NCBI GenBank assembly: GCA_034926225.1
Contig: JAYFRF010000009.1
Location: 36,595-100,594, forward strand
Direction of reading: 5' to 3'
Length of the DNA: 64,000 nt
Origin: JAAZKA01 sp034926225
Lineage (GTDB): Bacteria > Bacillota > Clostridia > Oscillospirales > QAMX01
Below, piece by piece: positions 51,228 through 59,824 of the stretch. Made by a program: the position numbers and the translations under genes. Below the pieces are notes generated by a model. That model searched no databases. It saw only the letters and a list, made by a program, of their open reading frames with translations, and had not been told where the DNA came from. The first letter of the stretch is position 1, and each line of letters begins with the position of its first letter.

Positions 51228-52565
51228 ATGGACGCATACGTGCCGCGCACGGGCGTACCCCACTCCGCGGAAGCGGAACAGGCCGTAATCGGCTCCATGC
51301 TGATCTCCCCTTCCTGCGTGCCGGACGTGCTGCCCGTTCTTCGCGCCGATGACTTCTACTTCCCGCAAAATAAAGCCCTCTATGAGGCGTTCATTTCCAT
51401 GTTTACCGCCGGTCAAACTATCGACGCGGTAACCCTGCAGGAATATCTTGAGTCCCACGCGCTGCTGGACGAGGTGGGCGGAACAGCGTACCTCGCGCAG
51501 CTCGTCGAAATCACCCCTACCGCTGCCCATGCCCTCGAGTACGCCCGCATCGTCTCCGAACGCGCGCTCATGCGTTCCCTCGGCGTGATCGGTACGAGAA
51601 TCTCCGATATGGTCGCCGCAGGTGAGGGCGGGGCCAGGGATATGCTTGAAAATGCCGAGCGAATGGTCTATGAGCTGCGCCGCGGAAGGGAAAGCCGTGA
51701 CCTGCTGCCGATTAAGACCGTCCTGCTGGACGTGATGGCAGACCTTGAGTCGCTTTATCGTAACAAAGGAAAGTTGCCAGGGATCCCTACCGGCATCGAG
51801 GCGCTCGACAGCTATATCTCCGGGCTGAATAAGTCCGATTTGATTCTGCTTGCATCCCGCCCCGGTATGGGCAAGACCAGCTTCGCCCTTAATATCGCCT
51901 TCAACGCCGCTAAGCAGTCCGGCAAGGCCGTGGCGATCTTCCAGCTAGAAATGTCCCGTGAACAGCTCGCCTCCCGCCTGCTCTCCAGCACCGCTGCCGT
52001 CGCTTCCCAAAAGCTGCGCTCCGGCGATATCGTCGGTGAGGAATGGGGGAGAATCGCCCTTGCCACAAACCTGCTGTCCCGGCAGGAAATTTATATTGAC
52101 GACAACCCCGGTATCGGCGTCGCCGAGATGAAGTCGAAGTGCCGCCGCCTGGGAGACCGCTTAGGACTGATCGTGATCGACTATCTCCAGCTTATGACCG
52201 GCGGTAAAAAGTACGAAAACCGCGTTACCGAGGTAGCCGACATCTCCCGTTCGCTGAAAATTATGGCCAAAGAGCTGAATGTCCCCGTCCTCTGCTGCTC
52301 CCAGCTTTCCCGCGCCACCGAGCAGCGTGCCGATAAGAAGCCCATGCTTTCCGACCTGCGGGAGTCCGGCTCGATCGAACAGGACGCCGATATCGTTATG
52401 TTTTTGTACCGCGAAGACTATTATAATAAGGAATCCGCACAAAAGGATACCGCGGAATTGATTATCGCCAAAAACCGCCACGGTTCGACCGACACCATCC
52501 CCTTAAAATGGCAGGGGCAGTATACCCGCTTCGGCTCGGTCGATGCCCGCCACGAGGGAGCGTAA
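51228..52565 (+). CDS. dnaB: Replicative DNA helicase DnaB
   Basis: Protein of 445 residues. The N-terminal helical domain (PHSAEAEQAVIGSMLI, about 8-105) is followed by the RecA-like ATPase: Walker A SRPGMGKTSFALNIA (near 207), motif EMSREQLASRLLS, Walker B LIVIDYLQLM (near 312), and QLSRATEQRADKKPMLSDLRESG near the end. Length is normal and there is no intein. It unwinds DNA at replication forks. The ATG follows the rplI stop with no gap. Confidence 0.97.
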   Translation: MDAYVPRTGVPHSAEAEQAVIGSMLISPSCVPDVLPVLRADDFYFPQNKALYEAFISMFTAGQTIDAVTLQEYLESHALLDEVGGTAYLAQLVEITPTAAHALEYARIVSERALMRSLGVIGTRISDMVAAGEGGARDMLENAERMVYELRRGRESRDLLPIKTVLLDVMADLESLYRNKGKLPGIPTGIEALDSYISGLNKSDLILLASRPGMGKTSFALNIAFNAAKQSGKAVAIFQLEMSREQLASRLLSSTAAVASQKLRSGDIVGEEWGRIALATNLLSRQEIYIDDNPGIGVAEMKSKCRRLGDRLGLIVIDYLQLMTGGKKYENRVTEVADISRSLKIMAKELNVPVLCCSQLSRATEQRADKKPMLSDLRESGSIEQDADIVMFLYREDYYNKESAQKDTAELIIAKNRHGSTDTIPLKWQGQYTRFGSVDARHEGA

Positions 52566-53926
52566 TGGAACACGCCGAACAGATTGCCGCCGCTTTCTAC
52601 CGCGAATATGAGCTGCCCACACATGAGCGGACCGTCGTCGGCTTCTCCGGCGGCGCGGATTCGACAGCGCTGCTGCTGATCCTTACCGCCCTCGGCATCC
52701 CCGTGACCGCCGTCCATATTCATCACGGGCTGCGCGGCGATGAAGCCGACCGCGACGCGCATTTTTGCGAAGCCCTCTGCGCCCGCCGCAGCATCCCCTT
52801 TATCCGCCGCGATGTCCGTGTGCTAGAGAATCTCAACGGCCGCGGCATCGAAGGCGCCGCGCGTACACTGCGCTATCGGGCACTGGCAAAAGTCGCCTAT
52901 GAAACGGGAGCCGCGTACCTCGCCATCGCCCACAACGCTTCCGACGCCCTTGAGACCGCACTTTTTAATCTCGCGCGGGGGACCGGCGCGGCGGGGCTGG
53001 GTATCGCGCCGACCCGCGTTCTCCCTGACGGCGTGACCCTCCTGCGCCCTATTCTGGCCCTGACGCGCGAGGAAATTTTAGTATATCTTGCGTCCCGGGG
53101 GGAAAGCTATGTAGAGGACGGTACCAACGCCGGGGATGATGCCGCCCGCAATATCCTCCGCCATGAAGCTATCCCCGCGCTTACCCGCGTCAACGCCCGG
53201 GCCGTGCAGCACGCGCTCTCCGCTTTCGCGCACCTCCGGGAGGACGACGCCGCACTTTTTACCTACGCGCGCCGACTTGCGACCGTCCCCGCGTCCGCGA
53301 AAGCGATCGCGGACGCTCCCCGCGCCGTCGCCGTTCGCGCCATACGGCTTTTATACGGACGTGACGATCTGACCGAAAAGCATATCCGTGCCGTCCTTGC
53401 TCTCTGCCGGACACAGACGGGACATGCGTCCGTCGACCTCCCCGGGATTTGCGCTGTGCGTGAGTACGATGCCCTGCGCTTCCTCGCACGCGAAAACCCC
53501 GCGCAGCCCGTGGACATCCCTCTGACAGCGCTGCCCGTTGGCGAAACAACGGAACTTCCCGGCGCAGGTTTGCGTCTCACCGTAAAAAGAACGAAAATGC
53601 CTGCGCAAATGTCGAATACTTTTCATAAAATCTACGTTGATTCCTGTGCGATTCATGGTATACTGTTTGTAAGGTCCCGTAAAAGCGGCGATACCTTCCG
53701 CGTATGCGGAGCAAAGGGTTCGAAAACGCTGAAAAAAGCCTTTATCGAGGCAAAAATTCCCGTTGGCGAAAGAGACAGCGTACCGGTCATTCTTGCCGGC
53801 GACGATATCGCGGCGGTTGCCGGCCTCGGTGTGGCTGAAAAATACAGGGCTAAACCGGGAACAGAAGCGCTGGAAATTACCATCGAGTCTGATAAGTCCC
53901 GTGAGTTTGAAAGAACAATATTCTGA
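52565..53926 (+). CDS. tilS: tRNA(Ile)-lysidine synthetase
   Basis: Protein of 453 residues that converts C34 of tRNA-Ile(CAU) to lysidine. The ATP pyrophosphatase P-loop is GFSGGADSTALLL (about 27-39). A VHIHHGLRGDEADRD segment follows, and AHNASDALETALFNLARGTG (about 123-142) corresponds to the usual HHxDDxxET segment, here with Ser for the first Asp. The C-terminal domain (KPGTEALEITIESDKS) is present. ATG 52565 overlaps the dnaB stop (TAATG), giving translational coupling. The order tilS-hpt-ftsH is the common one in Bacillota. Confidence 0.94.
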   Translation: MEHAEQIAAAFYREYELPTHERTVVGFSGGADSTALLLILTALGIPVTAVHIHHGLRGDEADRDAHFCEALCARRSIPFIRRDVRVLENLNGRGIEGAARTLRYRALAKVAYETGAAYLAIAHNASDALETALFNLARGTGAAGLGIAPTRVLPDGVTLLRPILALTREEILVYLASRGESYVEDGTNAGDDAARNILRHEAIPALTRVNARAVQHALSAFAHLREDDAALFTYARRLATVPASAKAIADAPRAVAVRAIRLLYGRDDLTEKHIRAVLALCRTQTGHASVDLPGICAVREYDALRFLARENPAQPVDIPLTALPVGETTELPGAGLRLTVKRTKMPAQMSNTFHKIYVDSCAIHGILFVRSRKSGDTFRVCGAKGSKTLKKAFIEAKIPVGERDSVPVILAGDDIAAVAGLGVAEKYRAKPGTEALEITIESDKSREFERTIF

Positions 53927-53949
53927 CGATAAGAGAGGAAATCAGCAAA

Positions 53950-54504
53950 ATGCAAATGGTATCGGCGGCGGATGCCCTACAGGAGGTTCTGATTTCAGAA
54001 TCGGAGCTTCGCGCCCGTGTCACAGAGCTAGGCGAGGAAATTCGCCGCGGATATGAAGGGATTGACGGCCGGCTGCTGGTCGTTGGTATGCTCAAAGGCT
54101 CTTTTATCTTTTTGGCGGATCTCGTCCGCGCGATTGACCTCCACTGTGAGATCGATTTTATGGCCGCGTCCTCCTATGGCAACTTCACCGAATCCTCCGG
54201 ACAGATCCGCGTTACCCGTGACCTGACCGGCATCGAGGGTCAGCATGTTCTCCTCGTGGAGGATATTGTGGACTCCGGTTATACAATGGACTACATACTC
54301 CGCCTCCTGCGGAGCAGAAACCCCGCGTCCCTGAAGCTCGCGTCCCTGCTCGACAAGCCCTCCCGCCGCCGCGTGCCAGTGTATATCGATTACCGCGGCT
54401 TTGAAATCGAGGATAAATTCGTCGTCGGCTACGGTCTCGACTTCGCCGGTATGTATCGCAATCTTCCCTTTATCGGCGTCCTGAAGCCCGAGTGTTATCG
54501 ATAA
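53950..54504 (+). CDS. hpt: Hypoxanthine phosphoribosyltransferase
   Basis: Protein of 184 residues salvaging hypoxanthine and guanine with PRPP. The PRPP-binding loop VLLVEDIVDSGYTMDYIL (about 97-114) is diagnostic; LKGSFIFLADLVRAI (about 45-60) and VVGYGLDFAGMYRNL near the end support it. A GAGAGGAA site precedes ATG 53950, 23 bases after tilS and 48 bases before the ftsH start. Confidence 0.95.
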   Translation: MQMVSAADALQEVLISESELRARVTELGEEIRRGYEGIDGRLLVVGMLKGSFIFLADLVRAIDLHCEIDFMAASSYGNFTESSGQIRVTRDLTGIEGQHVLLVEDIVDSGYTMDYILRLLRSRNPASLKLASLLDKPSRRRVPVYIDYRGFEIEDKFVVGYGLDFAGMYRNLPFIGVLKPECYR

Positions 54505-54552
54505 CCTGTACGCTAAAAAAAGCGCGGCAGGCATCGCAAAAGAGGTGTTTTT

Positions 54553-56631
54553 TTGAAGAAATCCAGTTTTCGCGGTATTGGCTTTTACATCATCGTCATC
54601 ATCTTCCTGATCGGTACGATCGCCGTACTCTATAATTCCAATCAGCCGGAGGAACCCGCCTATTCCGAGATCGTCGCCCTCTTTGAGGACGAAAAGGTCA
54701 CAAAATTCGTCATCGACGACAGCCAGATGCTTCTGGAGCTGAAGGACGGCTCCCAGGTCACCTGGACGGTCCCAAGCTGGACGCTCTTCTTCGACGATGT
54801 CGGTGATCTCATCAACGAGCAACGCGAGAAAGGCATCCTTGAATGGTACGACATCAAGGCCGCCGAAACGATCTCCGTCTGGTGGAGCTTTTTACCCTAT
54901 ATCATCCTCATCGTCCTCTTCGGCCTGTTCTGGTTCTATATGATGAACCGTGCCGACGGCGGCGCCGGCGGCGCGCGGGGCGCGATGAACTTCGGCAAGG
55001 CGCGCGCAAAGCTTGCCGACGAAAAAAATAAGAAGACCTTCTCGGACGTCGAAGGCGCCGACGAGGAAAAGGCCGAGCTGGCCGAGCTTGTCGACTTCCT
55101 CAAGGCCCCCAAACGCTTCGCCGATATTGGCGCGCGCATCCCGAAGGGCGTCCTGCTCGTAGGCCCTCCCGGTACCGGTAAAACCCTGCTTGCCAAAGCG
55201 GTTGCGGGGGAAGCCGGCGTGCCGTTCTTCTCCATCTCCGGCTCCGATTTTGTCGAGCTGTATGTCGGCGTCGGCGCGTCCCGTGTGCGTGACCTGTTCG
55301 AGCAGGCAAAAAAGGCTGCCCCCGCGATTATCTTCATCGACGAGATCGATGCCGTAGGCCGTCAGCGCGGCGCGGGTCTCGGCGGCGGTCACGATGAACG
55401 CGAGCAGACCTTAAACCAGATGCTCGTCGAGATGGACGGCTTCGGCCAGAACGACGGCGTGATCATCATTGCTGCGACGAACCGTCCTGACATTCTCGAC
55501 CCGGCCCTCCTGCGTCCCGGACGTTTCGACCGCCAGGTCTATGTGGGCTTGCCCGATATCAAAGGCCGCGAGGCGATCCTGCGGCTGCATGCCCGCAACA
55601 AGAAGTTCGAAAAGTCCATCAACCTTGCGAATATTGCCAAGACGACCGCCGGATTCACCGGTGCCGATCTCGAAAACCTCTTAAACGAGTCCGCGCTCCT
55701 TGCCGTTCGCCGCAACAAGGCCTTAATCGGCGATCTGGAGCTGCAGGAAGCCCTCGTCAAGGTTATCATGGGTCCCGAAAAAAAGTCCCATGTCATCAGT
55801 GAGAAGGATCGACGCCTGACCGCCTACCACGAGGCCGGTCACGCTGTCGTCAATCACTTCCTCCCCACGCAGGATCCCGTCCATCAGATATCCATCATCC
55901 CGCGCGGCCGCGCGGGAGGGTATAACTTAAACCTCCCCTCCGCAGACAAGAGCTATGTCTCGAAAAGCGAAATGCTCGAGGATATGGTTGCGCTCCTTGG
56001 CGGCCGCGTTGCCGAGAAGCTTATCCTGGACGATATCTCCACCGGCGCGTCCAACGATATACAGCGCAGTTCCGATATCGCCCGCAAAATGGTCACAAAG
56101 TACGGTATGAGTGAGGTCTTGGGGCCCATTACCTACGGCTCAGACCACGACGAGGTCTTTCTCGGCCGCGACTTTACCGCCACACGCAATTACTCCGAGG
56201 AGGTCGCCGCGGAGATCGACGGTGAAATCCGCCGCATCGTGGGCGATGCCTACACCCGCTGTGAAGAAATTCTACGCGCGAACCTCGAGAGTCTCCATGC
56301 CGTTGCAGGATTTCTCTTAAAGCATGAAACCATGGACGGCGAAGTGTTCCGCCGGATCATGGCCGGCGACGAACTCGACAAGATCGAAGCCGATCTCATC
56401 GAGCAGGAAAAGGAAGCAAAGGAAAAACGCGAAGCCATCCTTGCCGAGGAAGCCCGCCGTAAGGCGGAAAAAAAGGATAAAGGCGACGCCATCCCGCCGT
56501 GGATTCCGCCTGATGATCCGTCCTATGAGGAATTCATCAAGCAGCATCCGGAAGCCAAGGATGCCGTCGATGCGCCGGGAAAGAAACCCGACGCGAAAGA
56601 TCCGCCGTCCGATCGCGGCGATAAACAATAG
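54553..56631 (+). CDS. ftsH: ATP-dependent zinc metalloprotease FtsH
   Basis: Protein of 692 residues. Two membrane helices (about 8-25 and 115-135) bracket a periplasmic-side domain. The AAA+ module has Walker A GPPGTGKTLLAKAV (near 205), Walker B IIFIDEIDAVGRQRG (near 260) and the second region RPDILDPALLRPGRFDRQV. The zinc protease site HEAGH is near 430, with the Asp ligand in the LILDDISTGASNDIQ segment. The C-terminus is a long charged, lysine- and proline-rich tail (about 605-692). Translation starts at TTG 54553 behind AGAGGTG. It degrades misfolded membrane proteins. Firm. Confidence 0.97.
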   Translation: MKKSSFRGIGFYIIVIIFLIGTIAVLYNSNQPEEPAYSEIVALFEDEKVTKFVIDDSQMLLELKDGSQVTWTVPSWTLFFDDVGDLINEQREKGILEWYDIKAAETISVWWSFLPYIILIVLFGLFWFYMMNRADGGAGGARGAMNFGKARAKLADEKNKKTFSDVEGADEEKAELAELVDFLKAPKRFADIGARIPKGVLLVGPPGTGKTLLAKAVAGEAGVPFFSISGSDFVELYVGVGASRVRDLFEQAKKAAPAIIFIDEIDAVGRQRGAGLGGGHDEREQTLNQMLVEMDGFGQNDGVIIIAATNRPDILDPALLRPGRFDRQVYVGLPDIKGREAILRLHARNKKFEKSINLANIAKTTAGFTGADLENLLNESALLAVRRNKALIGDLELQEALVKVIMGPEKKSHVISEKDRRLTAYHEAGHAVVNHFLPTQDPVHQISIIPRGRAGGYNLNLPSADKSYVSKSEMLEDMVALLGGRVAEKLILDDISTGASNDIQRSSDIARKMVTKYGMSEVLGPITYGSDHDEVFLGRDFTATRNYSEEVAAEIDGEIRRIVGDAYTRCEEILRANLESLHAVAGFLLKHETMDGEVFRRIMAGDELDKIEADLIEQEKEAKEKREAILAEEARRKAEKKDKGDAIPPWIPPDDPSYEEFIKQHPEAKDAVDAPGKKPDAKDPPSDRGDKQ

Positions 56632-56690
56632 GATGCCGGGGGGCAGGGGATTTCCCCTTCCTCCCGTTTGTCTTTATAAACGAGGCTACT

Positions 56691-57713
56691 ATGCAAACTT
56701 TACATCTGACCGCGCAGGACACCGCGCTTGCGGGCTCCCTCCTGCGTGAAGGAAAGCTTGTCATTTTCCCGACCGAAACCGTCTACGGTCTGGGGGCAAA
56801 CGCCCTCGACGCAGCTGCCGCACGGCGCATCTTCGAGGCCAAAGGACGCCCGTCCGACAATCCCCTGATCGCGCACATCGACGACCTCGCGGCACTTCCC
56901 CTTCTCTGGCGCGAAATCCCCGGGATCGTCTATACCCTCGCCCGCGCGTTCTGGCCCGGCCCCCTGACGATGATCCTTCCCCGTACCGCCGCCGTTCCCG
57001 ACGTCGTGACAGCCGGGCTTGACACCGTCGCCGTGCGATTTCCGGCCCATCCCGTCGCCCGCGCGATCATTCATGCCGCCGGCTTCCCCATTGCCGCCCC
57101 TTCCGCCAACCTCTCCGGGCATCCGTCGCCCACCACCTACGCCCATGTCCTTCACGATATGGAAGGCCGCGTCGACGCGATTGTCGACGGCGGCGACTGC
57201 GGCGTAGGGTTGGAGTCTACCGTGATTGCGATAGAGACAGGCGACGTCCGCGTCCTGCGTCCGGGAGGGATCTCGCCGGAAATGCTTGCGTCTGTGCTGG
57301 AGGATGTCGAAATCGTGATCGACCCCGGCGTGACGCGCCCCGTTGAGGGCGTTCCGCGTTCTCCCGGTATGAAATACCGCCATTACGCCCCTCTTGCGCC
57401 CATGACCGCGTACTTAGGAAACCCGGACGCCACCGCGTCAAGGATTCGCCGTGATATCGAGGGGGTATCGAACTGTGCCGTTCTCTGCTACGACGAGTAC
57501 CGCGGTCTGTACCCCTGTCCGGTCGTCACCTATGGGTCAAAAGACGACCCGGCAGCCCTCGCGCACAACCTTTTTGACGCGCTCCGGAAACTCGACGCAT
57601 GCAGCGCGGAGGTACTCTATGCCCAATGCCCCGGTGATACCGGCGTCGAGCTTGCCGTGTCGAACCGTTTAAAGCGCGCGGCGGGGTTCCATCTTGTCAC
57701 CGTGGAGGGCTAA
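56691..57713 (+). CDS. tsaC: L-threonylcarbamoyladenylate synthase (Sua5 type)
   Basis: Protein of 340 residues making threonylcarbamoyl-AMP for t6A37 in tRNA. The YrdC domain (about 10-205) shows VIFPTETVYGLGANAL, AKGRPSDNPLI, FWPGPLTMIL and SAPSANLSGHPSPT. A C-terminal Sua5 domain (about 220-340, linked by RSPGMKYRHYAPLAPM) classes it with the Sua5 version. It lies 59 bases after ftsH and its end is close to coaE. Some databases call it ywlC. Confidence 0.94.
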   Translation: MQTLHLTAQDTALAGSLLREGKLVIFPTETVYGLGANALDAAAARRIFEAKGRPSDNPLIAHIDDLAALPLLWREIPGIVYTLARAFWPGPLTMILPRTAAVPDVVTAGLDTVAVRFPAHPVARAIIHAAGFPIAAPSANLSGHPSPTTYAHVLHDMEGRVDAIVDGGDCGVGLESTVIAIETGDVRVLRPGGISPEMLASVLEDVEIVIDPGVTRPVEGVPRSPGMKYRHYAPLAPMTAYLGNPDATASRIRRDIEGVSNCAVLCYDEYRGLYPCPVVTYGSKDDPAALAHNLFDALRKLDACSAEVLYAQCPGDTGVELAVSNRLKRAAGFHLVTVEG

Positions 57714-57717
57714 AACG

Positions 57718-58317
57718 ATGCGGATTCTTGGTCTGACAGGCCCCTCGGGTTCCGGAAAAGGTGAGGTCGGACGCATTATTGAAGAACTCGGCGCGAAGGT
57801 CCTCGACTGCGACACGCTTTACCATGACATGCTCCGGTATGACGAACCTCTGCGCGCCGAGCTTCGCGCCGCCTTCACCGACTGCGCCGATGACTCCGGT
57901 GGCGTGGACAGAAAAAAGCTTGCCGCCGTCGTCTTTGCAGACCGGGACAAGCTCGCCGTTTTAAACGAAATCTCTCACCGCCATATCACCCGCGTTATCC
58001 GGGAACGGCTCGCCGCGTTTAACCGACAGGGTGCGGCCGTCGCCGTGCTCGACGCGCCGACACTGTTTGAGGCGCATGCCGACGCGCTCTGCGACTGTAC
58101 CGCCGCGGTGTTGGCTCCCCTCGAGCAGCGCATCGCCCGTCTGCGGGAACGGGACGGGTTATCCGACTCTGCGATCCATGCACGCCTTGCTTCCCAGCAT
58201 GACGATGCCTTTTTCCGGGAACACTGTACCTATATCATCTGTAACGACGGTGACCTCCAAACATTACGCGGTACCGCGACCGCGCTTTATAACACGATAA
58301 AGGAGAACGCACGATGA
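57718..58317 (+). CDS. coaE: Dephospho-CoA kinase
   Basis: Protein of 199 residues, final step of coenzyme A synthesis. The P-loop is GLTGPSGSGKGEV (about 5-17), followed by LGAKVLDCDTLYHDML (substrate Asp) and the lid-like REHCTYIICNDGDL near the end. A cysteine-rich middle is ordinary for the family. The start at ATG 57718 lies 4 bases after the previous stop; an upstream in-frame ATG within that gene is less likely. The last codon overlaps the next start (ATGA). Confidence 0.92.
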   Translation: MRILGLTGPSGSGKGEVGRIIEELGAKVLDCDTLYHDMLRYDEPLRAELRAAFTDCADDSGGVDRKKLAAVVFADRDKLAVLNEISHRHITRVIRERLAAFNRQGAAVAVLDAPTLFEAHADALCDCTAAVLAPLEQRIARLRERDGLSDSAIHARLASQHDDAFFREHCTYIICNDGDLQTLRGTATALYNTIKENAR

Positions 58318-59723
58318 AGGATTTACGGGAAAAACTCTTTTACGCGCCGAAAAACGGCTATGACAGGATCAACGACGAGCAGCGCGATGCCATCCGGCGC
58401 CTTGGCGAGGAATACAAGGCGTTCTTAAACCATGCTCGCACCGAACGCACCGCGACGCGGTACACCGTACAGCTCGTCGAAAACGCAGGTTTTGTCCCAT
58501 ACCGCGAGGGGATGCCCCTTGCCGCCGGTGACCGCATTTACGTCGTCAACCGCTCGAAGTCCATCATGCTCGCCGTCATCGGACGCAAGAGCATGGCCGA
58601 GGGCATTCGCATCGCGGCTGCGCATGTCGATGCGCCCCGCTTAGATTTAAAGCCCATGCCTGTAAATGAGGAGACCGGGGAGCTTTGCACCCTGCGTACC
58701 CACTACTACGGCGGCATCAAGAAGTATCAGTGGACGGCGATCCCCCTTGCCTTGCAGGGCGTCGTCGCGCTCAAGGACGGCGGCGTGGTCGATATCGACA
58801 TCGGCACCCATCCCGGCGACCCTGTTTTCACCGTGACCGATCTGCTGCCGCACCTCGGGAAGGATCAGATGACGAAGCCCGCCGGAGACGCCGTCACCGG
58901 CGAGAACCTCCGTGTGCTTTGCGCCTCCGTTCCGGAAGGGGAGCCAAAGGAGTCCGATCGCGTACGCTATGCCGTGGTAAAGCTCTTAAACGAGCAGTAC
59001 GGCATGACGGAAGCCGACTTCCTCTCCGCCGAGCTGTCCATTGTCCCCGCATTTTCAGCGTGTGACGTCGGCTTCGACCGTGCACTCGTCGGCGGCTACG
59101 GTCAGGACGACCGCAGCTGCGCTTTTGCCGAGCTGCATGCTCTGACGTCGGTCAAGATCCCCGAGAAAACCGCCGTCTGCATCTTCGCCGACAAAGAGGA
59201 GATCGGCAGCATCGGCGCGACCGGCATGCAGTCGCAGTATTTTGATATGTTCATCGCGAGTCTCTGCCGTACGCAGGGTGTCGCCCTTCTCGACTGCTTT
59301 GGCCGTTCCGAGTGCCTCTCGGCCGACGTCAGCGCCGCTTATGACCCGCTCTACGCCGATGCCTATGAAAAAGCGAACTCCGCCTTTGCCAATTACGGTA
59401 TGAGTCTGGTTAAATATACCGGCGCACGCGGCAAATCCGGCTCCAACGACGCAAACGCCGAGTATCTCGGACGCCTGCGCCGCGCCTTCGACGACGCCGG
59501 CATCGTTTACCACTGCTGCGAGCTTGGCAAGGTAGACCAGGGCGGCGGCGGTACCGTCGCGGGCTTTATGGGCAACCGCAACATCGAGACCGTCGACGTC
59601 GGCGTCCCCGTACTGTCAATGCACGCGCCGTTCGAAGTCGTTGCAAAGCTTGACGTCTACATGACGGCGCAGGCGATTCGCGCGTTCTACCTTATGGACG
59701 CTGACGAAGAAACCGAGGACTAA
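58314..59723 (+). CDS. apeB: M18-family metalloaminopeptidase
   Basis: Protein of 469 residues of the aspartyl aminopeptidase (M18) family. Metal ligands and catalytic residues are visible in AAHVDAPRLDLKP (about 98-110), GQDDRSCAFAEL (about 263), FADKEEIGSIGATGMQ (about 290-305), ADVSAAYDPLYAD (about 343) and SMHAPFEVVAKLD (about 443). M18 enzymes are tetrahedral-assembly zinc aminopeptidases that remove N-terminal residues from peptides. ATG 58314 overlaps the coaE stop by four bases. It ends the plus-strand block; a bidirectional terminator follows. Confidence 0.93.
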   Translation: MKDLREKLFYAPKNGYDRINDEQRDAIRRLGEEYKAFLNHARTERTATRYTVQLVENAGFVPYREGMPLAAGDRIYVVNRSKSIMLAVIGRKSMAEGIRIAAAHVDAPRLDLKPMPVNEETGELCTLRTHYYGGIKKYQWTAIPLALQGVVALKDGGVVDIDIGTHPGDPVFTVTDLLPHLGKDQMTKPAGDAVTGENLRVLCASVPEGEPKESDRVRYAVVKLLNEQYGMTEADFLSAELSIVPAFSACDVGFDRALVGGYGQDDRSCAFAELHALTSVKIPEKTAVCIFADKEEIGSIGATGMQSQYFDMFIASLCRTQGVALLDCFGRSECLSADVSAAYDPLYADAYEKANSAFANYGMSLVKYTGARGKSGSNDANAEYLGRLRRAFDDAGIVYHCCELGKVDQGGGGTVAGFMGNRNIETVDVGVPVLSMHAPFEVVAKLDVYMTAQAIRAFYLMDADEETED

Positions 59724-59758
59724 CGGGTTTTACGTCAACCGTGGTTGACGCTGATATG

Positions 59759-59816
59759 AAAGAGCCGCCCTACAAGCAAAGCACCTGACGGGTACTTCGC
59801 TGTGGGGCGGCTCTTT
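59759..59816. terminator. Bidirectional terminator between apeB and the ABC exporter
   Basis: AAAGAGCCGCCC (59759-59770) pairs with GGGCGGCTCTTT (59805-59816); the inner part pairs imperfectly. T-rich sequence follows on both strands, so both convergent transcripts can end here. Confidence 0.8.
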
Positions 59817-59824
59817 CGTTTGCT

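Noticed and set aside
51228..52565. Intein in dnaB
   Set aside because: The protein has the normal length and continuous helicase motifs without an insert.
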